64,000 bases of DNA from an uncultured Pseudomonadales bacterium (GCA_958295875.1 OY282379.1:2633046-2697045); one strand, 5' to 3'. Positions 9,664 through 18,579 are shown, counted from the first letter of the stretch. Numbers and translations: made by a program. The notes: a model not told the origin generated them from the sequence alone.

Positions 9664-9891
9664 GTGCTGCGGCGGTTGAAGAGAACCTATCCCAAGATAT
9701 GGCCGTTCGTCTTCTTGGCGGGCGGCATCACCTCGTCGATTTGGGGCGGACACCTGCATTTCAACATCTTTGGCGAAGCGTTCATGCTCAACCTGCACAC
9801 CATGATGTGGTTTCTGATGGCCTTTGCCCATGCCGAGGTGTTCTGGCGCAACCGCGGCGGGGACGAGAAGCCGAGCCCACGCGGGGATTGA
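9664..9891 (+). CDS. Small membrane protein of unknown function
   Basis: A 75-residue protein I do not recognise. It starts with GTG at 9664, with AAGGAG (9652-9657) 6 nt upstream, which strongly supports translation. A basic N-terminus (MLRRLKRTYPKIW) leads into a hydrophobic stretch, a short HLHF segment, and a second hydrophobic stretch rich in Met, His and Trp (LHTMMWFLMAFAHAEVFW). Two transmembrane helices with His/Met residues inside or between them are plausible, and the tail is charged. It lies 162 bp after the HMA gene on the same strand. A metal-related role is only a guess from position and His/Met content. Confidence 0.55.
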   Translation: MLRRLKRTYPKIWPFVFLAGGITSSIWGGHLHFNIFGEAFMLNLHTMMWFLMAFAHAEVFWRNRGGDEKPSPRGD

Positions 9892-9972
9892 CGCCGCGTC
9901 GCGCTGAACCGCCTTGCCGTCAGCGCGGCAACGCGACACACTTCGCCAACTCGATTCGCTTGGGGCAAGGGC

Positions 9973-11685
9973 ATGGGTCTTGATCTCCTCATCAGGAATG
10001 GCGTCGTGGTGGATGGCTCCGGCGCGCCGCGTTTTCGGGCGGACGTCGGCATCCAAGCCGGCAAGATCGCCGCCATCGGCCGCCTGCGCGAGCGCGCCAA
10101 GCGCACCATTGATGCCCAAGGGCATGTGGTGGCGCCTGGCTTCGTCGACGGCCACACCCACATGGACGCCCAGATCTTCTGGGACAAGCTGGGTTCCTGC
10201 TCGTGCTACCACGGCGTCACCAGCGTCGTGATGGGCAACTGCGGATTCACCATCGCGCCCTGCCGCGAACAGGATGCGGACTTGGTGTTCCGCAGCCTGG
10301 AGCGCGCCGAGGACATCTCCCGCGCGGCCATGCTGGCCGGCATTGATTGGCGTTGGGAGACGTTCCCGGAGTTCCTGGATGCCATCGACGCGCTGCCCAA
10401 GGGCATCAACTACGCCGGCTACATCGGCCACTCGGCGCTGCGCACCTATGTGATGGGTGAACGCGCCTTCACCGAAACGGCCACCGCGGACGAACTCGCG
10501 ACGATGTGCCGCCTCACCCAGGAAGCCGTCCGAGCCGGCGCCATCGGCTTCTCGACCTCGCGCACCGTGAACCACGTCACCGCGGACGACCGGCCGGTGG
10601 CGAGCCGCCTTGCGTCGTGGGAGGAAGTGCGAGCCATCGTCAACGCCGTGGGCGAGACTGGCCGCGGCGTGTTCGAGATCGCCCACGAGCGCACCGGGCG
10701 CGACGCCGAACGGCTGCGCGAGTATCACGAGCGGTTGCGCGACTTGGCGGTGGAATCCGGCGTGCCGCAAACGTGGGGCATGTTCAGTTCCCGCTTCGCG
10801 CCGGACTATTGGCGCGGCTTCGTGGACTTGTTGGACGAGACGGCGGAGGCTGGCGGGCGCATGTTCGTGCAGGTGCATTCGCGGGCGCTGAACGTGCTGA
10901 TGTCCTTCAAGACGCAAATGCCGTTCGATGGCTGGCCCGTGTGGCGCGACGTGCGCGCACTGCCTTTGGAGGAACAACGCGCCAAACTAAGCGATCCGGC
11001 GCTGCGGGCGAAGCTGGTGGAGGTGGCCAACGGCGCTGCGCCGGCGAAGAAAATCGTTGGCGTGGAAGCGCGCCCGCCGGACTACGGCCACTTCTACGTC
11101 ATGGATTCCACGTCCGGTGACGACCGCCTGCTGCGCGACTTGGCGCAGGAGCGTGGCATGGACCCAGTGGAGCTCATGATCGACCTCGGCGTGCAAACGC
11201 ATTTCGAGCAGTTCTTCCGCCAGCCGGCCGCCAACGAAAGCGATGCCGATGTGCTGGAGATGATCCGCCATCCCCGCTCCGTGGTGACGTTCTCCGATTC
11301 CGGGGCGCATGTGAGCCAGATCATGGACAGCTCGCTGCAAACCCATCTGCTTGGCCATTGGGTGCGCGAGAAGCAGGCGCTCAGCCTTGAAGACGCGGTG
11401 CGGCAACTCACCTACAACCCCGCCACGCAATGGGGCATGCACGACCGCGGCCTCATCCGCGAAGGCATGAATGCAGATGTGGTGGTGTTCAACCCAGACA
11501 CCGTCGGCCCGGCGATGCCGGAGGTGGTCAATGACCTGCCGGCCGGTGGCAAGCGCCTGAAGCAAGTGGCGCGGGGCATCAAGCACACCATCGTCAACGG
11601 CGAAGTGTTCTTGGAGGACAACGAGCACACCGGCGCCGAAGCGGGCCGGCTGTTCCGGGGCGGCTTGGCGCGTCCGGCAGCCTAG
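9973..11685 (+). CDS. Amidohydrolase of the N-acyl-D-amino-acid deacylase family
   Basis: Cytosolic metal-dependent amidohydrolase, 570 residues. It opens with the family start DLLIRNGVVVDGSGAPR, followed by the HxH metal motif in PGFVDGHTHMDAQ. GVTSVVMGNCGFTIAPCR is typical of the D-aminoacylase group, and the terminal DVVVFNPDTV segment closes the small beta domain. SDSGAHVSQIMD carries the late catalytic Asp. Enzymes of this group remove acyl groups from N-acyl-D-amino acids, but this longer subgroup is poorly characterised and the substrate is not certain. Its stop codon overlaps that of the convergent flavodoxin gene. Confidence 0.85.
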   Translation: MGLDLLIRNGVVVDGSGAPRFRADVGIQAGKIAAIGRLRERAKRTIDAQGHVVAPGFVDGHTHMDAQIFWDKLGSCSCYHGVTSVVMGNCGFTIAPCREQDADLVFRSLERAEDISRAAMLAGIDWRWETFPEFLDAIDALPKGINYAGYIGHSALRTYVMGERAFTETATADELATMCRLTQEAVRAGAIGFSTSRTVNHVTADDRPVASRLASWEEVRAIVNAVGETGRGVFEIAHERTGRDAERLREYHERLRDLAVESGVPQTWGMFSSRFAPDYWRGFVDLLDETAEAGGRMFVQVHSRALNVLMSFKTQMPFDGWPVWRDVRALPLEEQRAKLSDPALRAKLVEVANGAAPAKKIVGVEARPPDYGHFYVMDSTSGDDRLLRDLAQERGMDPVELMIDLGVQTHFEQFFRQPAANESDADVLEMIRHPRSVVTFSDSGAHVSQIMDSSLQTHLLGHWVREKQALSLEDAVRQLTYNPATQWGMHDRGLIREGMNADVVVFNPDTVGPAMPEVVNDLPAGGKRLKQVARGIKHTIVNGEVFLEDNEHTGAEAGRLFRGGLARPAA

Positions 11686-12149
11686 AACACGCCGGCCTCC
11701 AAGCCGATGGCCAGCGCCAAGCCCAGCTCGTGGCAACGCTCGAGGTGGCCCTCGGTGAGCTCCCCCGCGGCGATGATCGGTGCCTGCACTTCGTTGAAGG
11801 GGTAGCCATTGGCGATGCGGTGGATGGCGCGCACGGCGCCGGTGCCGTCATTGCCGGCGCTGACGAAGATGGCGTAGGGGAGCGCTTGGATTTTGCCCTC
11901 GACGGGGTAGAACGTGCGGTCCAGAAAGTCCTTCATGGCGCCGGACATGTAGCCGAAGTTCTCCGGCGTGCCGAGCAGCAGCCCATGCGCCCACAGGAGG
12001 TCTTCCGGCCCCGCGTCCTTGGCGAGCAAGAGGCGCGTCTCAACGCCTTCCACCGCTTCGTCCGTGGCGCCGCGCCACGCCGCCTGCGCCATGCGCCGCG
12101 TGTTGCCACTCTGCGTGTGGTAGACGATGAGAAGGTGTTTCGCGCTCAC
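11682..12149 (-). CDS. Flavodoxin-like NAD(P)H oxidoreductase
   Basis: A 155-residue protein with the flavodoxin fold. The phosphate-binding loop for FMN is HTQSGNTRRMAQ near residues 11-22, and the later FMN contact loops are LLGTPENFGYMSGAMKDFLDRTF and VSAGNDGTGA. It matches the NAD(P)H-dependent oxidoreductase (WrbA/FMN reductase-like) group rather than electron-carrier flavodoxins. GTG at 12149 is used as start because the motif-bearing first strand (HLLIVYHTQ) begins four residues later. The open frame upstream is an unconvincing shadow. Redox partner unknown. Confidence 0.8.
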   Translation of the reverse strand: MSAKHLLIVYHTQSGNTRRMAQAAWRGATDEAVEGVETRLLLAKDAGPEDLLWAHGLLLGTPENFGYMSGAMKDFLDRTFYPVEGKIQALPYAIFVSAGNDGTGAVRAIHRIANGYPFNEVQAPIIAAGELTEGHLERCHELGLALAIGLEAGVF

Positions 12150-12263
12150 GCGTAGACTCGCCGCCACTGGCCGCGACGCCTTGGGCGACGGTGAATGACG
12201 GCACGATACCACGTTCGCTGGTGGCATTGAGGCGGCGGCTGGGCGCGGGGCCGGCGGTGCGCG

Positions 12264-12995
12264 ATGCGCCAAGGGCCGCCGGCGGTGATGATCGAGCAGG
12301 TGCCTAGGTTCCTGCAGTCGCCGGTGGCGTCCGGCATGTCCATGAGAGACTTGCTCGAAGAGCGCTTCGCCAGCCTCGGCTACGACATGCACAGCGCCAC
12401 CCTGAACGCCGCTGCCTTCGGCGTGGCGCAGCGCCGTTTGCGCACTATTGTGGTGTGTTTGCCGAAAGGGTCGGCGTTCCAGTACCCCTTTAGCTTGCTC
12501 GGCTCGCCCAAAACGGTTGGCGAAGCGATTGATGACCTTCCCGCGGCCGTGCCGAAGGGTGCGCAGCCGATGGCGCCCAACCATGTCGATGTCACGCCGA
12601 CGCGCGATCGGGAACGGATTTCGCACGTGCCCGAGGGATCGTGGCTCTCCAAAGTGGCAGACGTGCCGCCGGACATCCTCGGCCGGCTGACGCGCAAGGA
12701 CACCACAAAATACCGCCGTCTCGCGCGCCACCAGCCGTCCTTGACGCTGCGTTGTGGCGAGGCGCTCTACCACCCCACGCTGGACCGATACCTGACGCCA
12801 AGGGAAGCAGCCCGGCTGCAAGGCTTTCCGGATTCGCATGTGTTCGAGGGCCCCATCCGCCGTCGCACTGGCACGGTGGCCAATCTGGACCAGCATCGCC
12901 AAGTGGCGAACGCGGTGCCGCCACCGTTGGCCGAAGCCGTGGCAGGCGCCATTCGAGCGTCGCTTTGCCGGTGGCAAGGGAGCTATGCGGCTTGA
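12264..12995 (+). pseudogene. C-terminal fragment of a DNA cytosine-5 methyltransferase
   Basis: The frame encodes only the second half of a Dcm/HhaI-type enzyme. It starts at motif VI ([13 protein letters not shown], equivalent of ENV) and continues through motif VIII ([10 protein letters not shown]), the target-recognition region, motif IX ([14 protein letters not shown]) and motif X ([17 protein letters not shown]). The S-adenosylmethionine loop (FxGxGG) and the catalytic PCQ motif IV are absent. The 115 bp between the divergent flavodoxin start and this fragment cannot contain them in any frame. The C-terminus is intact with a normal stop. It is therefore a truncated relic rather than an active enzyme, and no restriction endonuclease is adjacent. 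Confidence 0.8.
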
Positions 12996-13245
12996 CGCTC
13001 GGCGTGGTGGGCGCTGGGGGTGGCGGAATCCGCAAGGCACCGTGGCCGTACAGGAATGCGCGGTAAAATGGCGGCGATGAGCTACGATGCCCCTGCCTGT
13101 CAGCGAGGGCGGCGCTCCAAAGGCGCTCACAAGCGCGGGCGTTGACACGCCTGCGGGGGCGATTGCCGAGGGCGCGACGGTGCGTCGAGGCGAGCGCGAT
13201 GCACAAAAGTTTGCAGGCAGGGGCTCCAGTCGGAAGGCCAGTCCC

Positions 13246-14454
13246 ATGATCGCCTTCGGCGACATCCTTGCTGCCGCGCAGCGCATTGAGGGCAGCGTCG
13301 CCCGCACGTCGCTCGCCAAGTCGGAAACGCTCTCGGCGCTTACCGGCGTCAACGTCTTCCTCAAGTTCGAGAACCAGCAGTTCACCGCTTCGTTCAAGGA
13401 GCGTGGGGCGCTCAATCGCCTGTTGACGATGACCGCGGCGCAGCGCGCCGGCGGCGTCGTCGCGATGTCGGCCGGCAACCATGCCCAAGCGCTTGCCTAT
13501 CATGGCCAACGGCTCGGCGTGCCCACGGTCATCGTGATGCCGCGTCACACGCCCAATCCGAAGGTGGAGCAGACCCGCGTCTTTGGCGCCGAAGTGCTGC
13601 TCGAAGGCGCCACCTTCGACGAAACCTTGGGGTTCACGAAGCGGCTCGCCGCGGAGCGCGAACTCACGCTGATACATCCGTTCGACGATCCAACGGTGGT
13701 GGCGGGACAAGGCACCGTGGGGCTTGAGATCACAGGAGATGCCCCAGAGATGGATGCGCTCGTCGTCCCCGTCGGCGGTGGCGGCCTCATCGCGGGGACG
13801 AGCCTAGCCGCCAAATCCACCGTGCCGGACATCGAAGTCATCGGGGTGCAGGCAGAGCGGTTCGCGGCGGTGTGCGAGCGCTTTCACGGCAGAGTTGGCC
13901 GCCCGCCCGCGGCGTTCGGCACCGTGGCGGAGGGCATCGCGGTGAAATCTCCTTCGGCCCTCACCCTGGGCATGATTCAACGTTGGGTGGACGACATGGT
14001 CACCGTCTCTGAGGAGGAGATCGAATCGGCGGTGTACACGCTGCTCGAAGTGGAAAAGACGGTTGCGGAAGGCGCCGGGGCGGCGGCGCTCGCGGCGGTG
14101 TTCAAGCACCGCGAACGCTTCTTGGGCAAGAACGTCGCGGTGGTGGTGTCTGGCGGCAACATCGACATGATGACGCTGTCGTCGCTCTTGCAGCGCGGCT
14201 TGGTGCGGCGTGGCCGGCTGGTGCGGCTGCGGGTGGAGTTGCCGGACGTGCCCGGTTCCCTGTCCGCGATGACGGCGATCCTCGGCGAGCTCGACAGCAA
14301 CATCATCGAGATTGTCCATCAACGCGCTTTCGGAGCGGCCTCCGTGAGCGTGTCGCTGGTGGACCTCACCTTGCGGATGCGCGGCGAAGAACAGGCGGAT
14401 GTGGTGCTGCGGGCGCTGGCAAGCGCCGGTTACGCGGCGCAAATCTTGGAGTGA
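13246..14454 (+). CDS. ilvA: Threonine ammonia-lyase (threonine dehydratase) with ACT domain
   Basis: PLP enzyme that converts L-threonine to 2-oxobutanoate and ammonia, the first step to isoleucine or of threonine catabolism. It is 402 residues, the length of the single-ACT form. The PLP lysine lies in TASFKERGALNRL, the substrate loop is SAGNHAQA, and the glycine-rich phosphate cup is PVGGGGLIAG. Residues about 325-402 form one ACT-like regulatory domain (RLRVELPDVPGSLSAMTAIL). The start is ATG 13246, preceded by GGAAGG 8 nt upstream, so the open frame back to 13087 is not used. It could be anabolic ilvA or catabolic tdcB-like; the ACT domain suggests effector control. Confidence 0.9.
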   Translation: MIAFGDILAAAQRIEGSVARTSLAKSETLSALTGVNVFLKFENQQFTASFKERGALNRLLTMTAAQRAGGVVAMSAGNHAQALAYHGQRLGVPTVIVMPRHTPNPKVEQTRVFGAEVLLEGATFDETLGFTKRLAAERELTLIHPFDDPTVVAGQGTVGLEITGDAPEMDALVVPVGGGGLIAGTSLAAKSTVPDIEVIGVQAERFAAVCERFHGRVGRPPAAFGTVAEGIAVKSPSALTLGMIQRWVDDMVTVSEEEIESAVYTLLEVEKTVAEGAGAAALAAVFKHRERFLGKNVAVVVSGGNIDMMTLSSLLQRGLVRRGRLVRLRVELPDVPGSLSAMTAILGELDSNIIEIVHQRAFGAASVSVSLVDLTLRMRGEEQADVVLRALASAGYAAQILE

Positions 14455-14486
14455 AAGCGGGGCAGGGCGCGGTCTGCCGCCCCGCG

Positions 14487-15251
14487 TCAGACGCCCTCGC
14501 CGTGGCGGCCGGCGCCGGCGTTGAAGCGCGCCGCGCCCGCCACCGTCTCGCCGGATTTGATCGTCTCCCGCCCCAGCAGCGTTTCCTGCTGCAGGGCTTC
14601 GTCGAGGCCGCGGCCCCACTGCGTGATGGTGGAGCGTCGGTCGCTCAACATGCAGCGCTGCGGGAAGCGCGTCAGCCGTTCGGCGAGCTCAACCGCGCCA
14701 TGCAGCGCTTCGCCGGGCGGCGTAAGGCGGTTGGCGAGGCCCATGGAGAGCGCTTCATCGCCCGACACGCCACGCCCAGTGAGGATCATGTCGAGCGCGT
14801 GGCTCTGGCCGATGAGGCGTGGCAGGCGCACCGTTCCGCCGTCCACCAACGGCACGCCCCACCGCCGGCAATAAACTCCGAACACCGCGTTCTGGGCGGC
14901 GACGCGCAAGTCGCACCACAGCGCGAGTTCCAAGCCGCCGGCCACCGCATGGCCTTCCACCGCCGCGATGACGGGCTTGTTCAACAACATTCGGGTCGGC
15001 CCTAGCGGGCCGTCGCCATCGAGGGTGACGCGGTTGCCGCGGCCTTCCGCCACCGCCTTGAGGTCTGCCCCGGCGCAGAAGGTGCCGTCGGAACCCGTGA
15101 GCACCGCGGCGCGCTGCTGTTTGTTGGCGTCGAACGCGCGGAATGCCTCCAACAGCCCGCGCGCCGTGTCGTGATCCACGGCGTTGCGCACCTCGGGACG
15201 GTCGATGGTGACGATGACAAGATCGCCGTGCTTCTCCTGCTTGACGCTCAT
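14487..15251 (-). CDS. Enoyl-CoA hydratase/isomerase family (crotonase) protein
   Basis: A 254-residue crotonase-fold protein. The oxyanion-hole segments are visible: SDGTFCAGADLKAVAEG near residue 55 and AVEGHAVAGGLELALWCDL near residue 100. In the usual PExGG active-site segment it reads VPLVDGGTVRLPRLIG, so an Asp stands where many hydratases have the second catalytic Glu, which leaves the exact reaction (hydratase, isomerase or other) open. The start at 15251 (MSVKQEKHGDLV) fits the family N-terminus. It is convergent with ilvA and divergent from the carboxymuconolactone-decarboxylase-like gene, with 121 bp of shared upstream region. Confidence 0.85.
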   Translation of the reverse strand: MSVKQEKHGDLVIVTIDRPEVRNAVDHDTARGLLEAFRAFDANKQQRAAVLTGSDGTFCAGADLKAVAEGRGNRVTLDGDGPLGPTRMLLNKPVIAAVEGHAVAGGLELALWCDLRVAAQNAVFGVYCRRWGVPLVDGGTVRLPRLIGQSHALDMILTGRGVSGDEALSMGLANRLTPPGEALHGAVELAERLTRFPQRCMLSDRRSTITQWGRGLDEALQQETLLGRETIKSGETVAGAARFNAGAGRHGEGV

Positions 15252-15372
15252 GGCGGGTGCCCGAATCGGTGATGATTTGCCTATAGTAGGCCCTTTCGAC
15301 ACTGTGGCGCGTCCGCCCGAGGGCGTCCGCGGTCCCTCGCTTTCAGCGCATCAACTAGAGGAGGAGCATGGA

Positions 15373-15915
15373 ATGAGATTGTCAGCACCGCGCATCGCGC
15401 CCGCCGAGCCTGCTGAGTGGGACGCCGACCAAGCGGAATTGATGCAGCGTTTCGAGGGGCAGCAGTTGAATGTCTTCAAGACGCTCATCCATCACCCGGA
15501 GTTGTTCCGACGCTGGCTCGTCTTCGCCAACCACGTGTTGGGCAAATCGACGCTGCCCGTGCGCGACCGGGAGTTGCTCATCCTGCGCACGGCGTGGAAC
15601 GCCCGCTCGGATTACGAATGGGGCCAGCATGTGCTCATTGCGCGTCGAGAAGGCATGACGGACGCCGACATCGAGGCGGCGCGGCTGGGCCCCGAAGCGC
15701 CGGGCATCGATCCGCGGGAGGCGCTGCTGTTGCGAGCCGCCGACGAGTTGTTTGCCGACACGATGCTGTCTGACGCCACTTGGCATGGCTTCACCTCCCG
15801 CTACGATAGACACCAGATGATGGACCTCATCTTCACCGTGGGGCAATACACCATGCTGGCGATGGGCCTCAACACGCTGGGCGTGCAGCGGGACGCAGGC
15901 GTGCCGGGGTTCTGA
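15373..15915 (+). CDS. Carboxymuconolactone decarboxylase-family protein
   Basis: A 180-residue all-helical protein of the CMD/AhpD superfamily. The family core is clear: LLILRTAWNARSDYEWGQHV, then IARREGMTDADIEA and LLLRAADELFADTMLSD. The CxxC redox motif of AhpD peroxidases is missing, so it belongs to the CMD-like branch without peroxiredoxin activity. The start is ATG 15373, with a strong GAGGAGGAG ribosome site just upstream (about 15358-15366). Its true substrate is unknown; such genes often sit among aromatic or fatty-acid degradation genes, which fits the crotonase gene next door. Confidence 0.85.
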   Translation: MRLSAPRIAPAEPAEWDADQAELMQRFEGQQLNVFKTLIHHPELFRRWLVFANHVLGKSTLPVRDRELLILRTAWNARSDYEWGQHVLIARREGMTDADIEAARLGPEAPGIDPREALLLRAADELFADTMLSDATWHGFTSRYDRHQMMDLIFTVGQYTMLAMGLNTLGVQRDAGVPGF

Positions 15916-16195
15916 TTGGGAGCTGGGGCGGCTCCATCGCCGCGGTGGCCCGGCGCACCTTGAGCGAGCGCAACCTCATCCGAGGGCGGCTCGTGCGATC
16001 CATAGCCCGATTCTGGGGGATAGACGGCCTCGACCGACGCGATTAGTGCTGGCAGATCGCGCCCCTTATGCCCAGTTGGTCTAAGAGGCCGCCAAACTGG
16101 CGGATCGCTTGTCACCAGATGTAACAACGCTTGAATATGGCCAACTGTTACAGGACTATTGCCCGGTGAACGGACGCGGGGGCGGGCTGGAGCAC

Positions 16196-16657
16196 ATGCG
16201 ATTTGTGAACGGAATGGCCGGTTTGGCCCTGTTAGTCATCGCCTTCAATCAGGTTGGCGAGCGCGATTGGGAAATCTGGCTGCCCGTGTACGCCGTAGGG
16301 TCGCTCATCGCACTGTCCACACTCAAATCCCGCATGCCCGTTTGGGTCGTGTGGGTCTGCGCCGCCGCCGCCACCGGCGCCATGTTCTGCTACTTCTCCC
16401 TGTTCTTCCAGATTGCGCCGCACCTGCGCGGCGATTGGATTTCCCACGGCCACTCAAGCACCAACCTGCTGGTGGCAGCCTTCTGCATGATTCCCGCGTT
16501 GGCCGAGTTCAGCGCCCGCATGAAGGCCGAGCCGGAAGCCGAAGCCGTGCGTGGCGTCGCGGGGCAGCGCTTGTGGCGCTTCCCCTCGCGCATCATCGCC
16601 CGCTTCGCGCCGCGGCGTTCCCCAGCGCAACGCCAAGTCCGCCAGACCACGCCCTAG
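16196..16657 (+). CDS. Putative four-TM membrane protein, unknown function
   Basis: A 153-residue protein not recognised. Four hydrophobic stretches are visible, beginning around FVNGMAGLALLVIAF, WLPVYAVGSLIALS, VWVCAAAATGAMFCYF and STNLLVAAFCMIPAL. A positively charged tail of about 45 residues follows. A frame extension to 16109 exists, but ATG 16196, preceded by CTGGAG, begins right at the first membrane segment and is the better start. The preceding 280 bp hold no gene I can support. The next gene, the CitE-like lyase, starts 49 bp downstream on the same strand and may be co-transcribed. Confidence 0.55.
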   Translation: MRFVNGMAGLALLVIAFNQVGERDWEIWLPVYAVGSLIALSTLKSRMPVWVVWVCAAAATGAMFCYFSLFFQIAPHLRGDWISHGHSSTNLLVAAFCMIPALAEFSARMKAEPEAEAVRGVAGQRLWRFPSRIIARFAPRRSPAQRQVRQTTP

Positions 16658-16706
16658 GCCAACCGGGTCGTCCCAGGCCCCGCCCCCGCAACGAACAGCG
16701 CCGCGC

Positions 16707-17570
16707 ATGACGCCACGTCGCTCCGTCCTCTATGTGCCGGGCGCCAATGCGCGGGCCCTTCAGAAGGCCCGCGACATCGGCTGCGACGCGCTGGTGTTCG
16801 ATTTGGAAGACGCCGTGGCGCCTGAAGAGAAGGTGAATGCCCGCGAACGGGTGGCCGGCATGGTGCGCGCCGGCGGCTATGGCCATCGGGAGCTGGTGGT
16901 GCGGGTGAACGGCTTGGCCACGGAGTGGGGGCGCGGCGACGTCGCCGCCATGGCCGAACTGCCGGTGGCGGCGCTGTTGTTCCCGAAGGTGGAGACGGCG
17001 GCTCAAATGGGCGAGATCGTGGCGCGGGTGGATGCCGCCGGCGGCGCGGCGCGCGCGGTCTGGATATTGGTGGAAACGCCGTTGGGTGTGCGCAATGTCG
17101 ATGCCTTGGCGGCCGCCACCGAACGCCTGACGGTGCTGGCGATGGGCACCAGCGACTTGGTGAATGCGTTGCGTGGCCGCCACCGCGCGGATCGTGCCGG
17201 CGTCACCTATGCGCTGCAGCGCTGCGTGATTGCGGCGCGTGCGGCCGGCAAGGAAATCTTGGATGGCGTCCACTTGGAGTTCCGCGACATGGAGGGTTTT
17301 CGCGCCGCCTGCGAGCAAGGCCGAGACCTCGGCTTCGACGGCAAGACGCTCATCCATCCCACCCAAGTGCCGGTGGCCAACGAGGTGTTTGCGCCAACGC
17401 CGGAAGAGATCGCCTTCGCGCGCCGCGCCAAAGCCGCTTGGGACGCGGCGCGGGCGGCTGGCCGCGGGGTCGTGGAGGTGGACGGGCGGCTGGTGGAGAA
17501 CATGCACGTCGAAGAGGCAGAACGCGCGTTGGCCTTTGCGGCGGCGATCACTGCCCGCGGCGCAGGGTGA
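16707..17570 (+). CDS. HpcH/HpaI aldolase / citrate lyase beta-like (CoA-ester lyase)
   Basis: A 287-residue TIM-barrel enzyme of the CitE/malyl-CoA lyase family, which cleaves or forms C-C bonds in 3-hydroxyacyl-CoA esters with Mg2+. Motifs in order are RSVLYVPGANARALQKA (CoA/phosphate contacts), VFDLEDAVAPEEK (metal Asp/Glu), LVVRVNGL (substrate Arg), LLFPKVETAAQ, WILVETPLGVRN (metal Glu), AMGTSDLVNALR and GKTLIHPTQVPVANEVF. The length matches single-domain CitE-like proteins. It is not in a citrate lyase operon (no alpha/gamma subunits), so a malyl/methylmalyl/citramalyl-CoA lyase type reaction is likelier. ATG 16707 is the first in-frame Met before the conserved N-terminus. Confidence 0.85.
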   Translation: MTPRRSVLYVPGANARALQKARDIGCDALVFDLEDAVAPEEKVNARERVAGMVRAGGYGHRELVVRVNGLATEWGRGDVAAMAELPVAALLFPKVETAAQMGEIVARVDAAGGAARAVWILVETPLGVRNVDALAAATERLTVLAMGTSDLVNALRGRHRADRAGVTYALQRCVIAARAAGKEILDGVHLEFRDMEGFRAACEQGRDLGFDGKTLIHPTQVPVANEVFAPTPEEIAFARRAKAAWDAARAAGRGVVEVDGRLVENMHVEEAERALAFAAAITARGAG

Positions 17571-17631
17571 GGCGAGTGGCGGCAGCGCCGGCGAACGCCA
17601 ACGTCCACCCGCTGCGCCAAGGGCCGTGCGC

Positions 17632-18579
17632 CTACGCCGCTTCGCGCCGAATTGCCGGCATGGCCACTTCGAGGTAGGCGTCCAAGGCTTCCGCGTTCCA
17701 AGGCGCGCGCAGCGCGATGTTCACCTCCTGCGCCCCAGCGGCGACGTACTCCAACACCCGTTCCACCGCGGCGTCCGGCGTGCAGAGCAAACTGCCGCCG
17801 ATGATGCGTTCCGCGTTCGCGCCCCACTCGGCGCCGAGGCGCTCGCGCTCGGCGGCGACGCCGGCTTCGTCCATGGCCATCGCAAACACCAAGTTGACGC
17901 CGCGGCGCACCGCGGCGGGGTCGCGCTCATCCACTTCGCACCAATGGTCGAGCACCTTGTTCAGGCGGGTGAACTCGGCGGCGCTCACATAGGCTGCGTT
18001 CCAACCATCGGCGCGCCGCGCGGCGATTTCCAATGTGCGCCGCTCGCCCAAGCCGCCCACCCAGATGGGCAGCCGCTCCTGCACTGGCTTGGGCAGGCAG
18101 GAAGCGTCGTCCGTCTGGAAGTGCATGCCAGAAAAGGTGACGCGATCTTCGGTGAGCATGCGGCGGATGATCTCCGCGGCTTCGTCGAGCATGTCGAGGC
18201 GGGTGCCCACGTCTGGGAACGGATAGCCATAGGCGGACGCTTCCCAGATGTGCCAGCCTGCCCCCAAGCCGAGCTCGAAGCGCCCGCCGCAGATGTGGTC
18301 TAGGGTGGTCGCGGCCTTGGCGAGCAGGGCGGGGTTGCGATAGCCGACATAGAAGACGAGGCAGCCGATGCGGGCGTGGCGAGTTTCCGCGGCGAGGGCG
18401 CCGAGGGTGGCGAGAGCCTCGAAGTGTGGCTCTGTCCCGCCCTTCGGCGGCGCCTCGTAGAAATGGTCCCAAGCGGAAATCCAATCCACCTGCGCTGCGT
18501 CGAGATGGCGCCACAGGGCGCGCAGCTCGGCCATGGGCATGTTCTGCTGACCAACGTGAACGCCGAGCGACAGCGCCAT
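17632..18579 (-). CDS. LLM-class F420-dependent oxidoreductase
   Basis: A 315-residue luciferase-like TIM-barrel protein. Recognisable pieces are the N-terminal strand (LSLGVHVGQQNMPMAEL), ISAWDHFYEAP, ARIGCLVFYVGYRNPALLAKAATTLDHICGGRFELGLGAGWHIWEASAYG (split here only by description), and the late LPIWVGGLGERRTLEIAARRADGWN segment; this pattern is that of the F420-dependent subgroup. ATG 18579 is preceded by AGGAGG at ideal distance, which fixes the start over the ATG at 18600. With the deazaflavin reductase at 2070-2504 it argues for F420 in this organism. Substrate unknown. Confidence 0.85.
   Translation of the reverse strand: MALSLGVHVGQQNMPMAELRALWRHLDAAQVDWISAWDHFYEAPPKGGTEPHFEALATLGALAAETRHARIGCLVFYVGYRNPALLAKAATTLDHICGGRFELGLGAGWHIWEASAYGYPFPDVGTRLDMLDEAAEIIRRMLTEDRVTFSGMHFQTDDASCLPKPVQERLPIWVGGLGERRTLEIAARRADGWNAAYVSAAEFTRLNKVLDHWCEVDERDPAAVRRGVNLVFAMAMDEAGVAAERERLGAEWGANAERIIGGSLLCTPDAAVERVLEYVAAGAQEVNIALRAPWNAEALDAYLEVAMPAIRREAA

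Noticed and set aside
9256..10977. 573-codon frame antisense to the amidohydrolase and HMA genes
   Set aside because: The plus strand there encodes recognisable proteins with motifs and ribosome sites; the antisense translation is His/Arg-rich without domains.
15252..15372. Strong divergent promoter between the crotonase and CMD-like genes
   Set aside because: TATAGT/TACTAT-like hexamers exist (CCTATAGTAGG), but no -35 at proper spacing is convincing on either strand.
16068..16130. tRNA-like D-arm wording followed by a CCGCC/GGCGG stem
   Set aside because: The loop lacks U33 in the right place, and no T arm (TTCGA) or acceptor stem pairs can be found.
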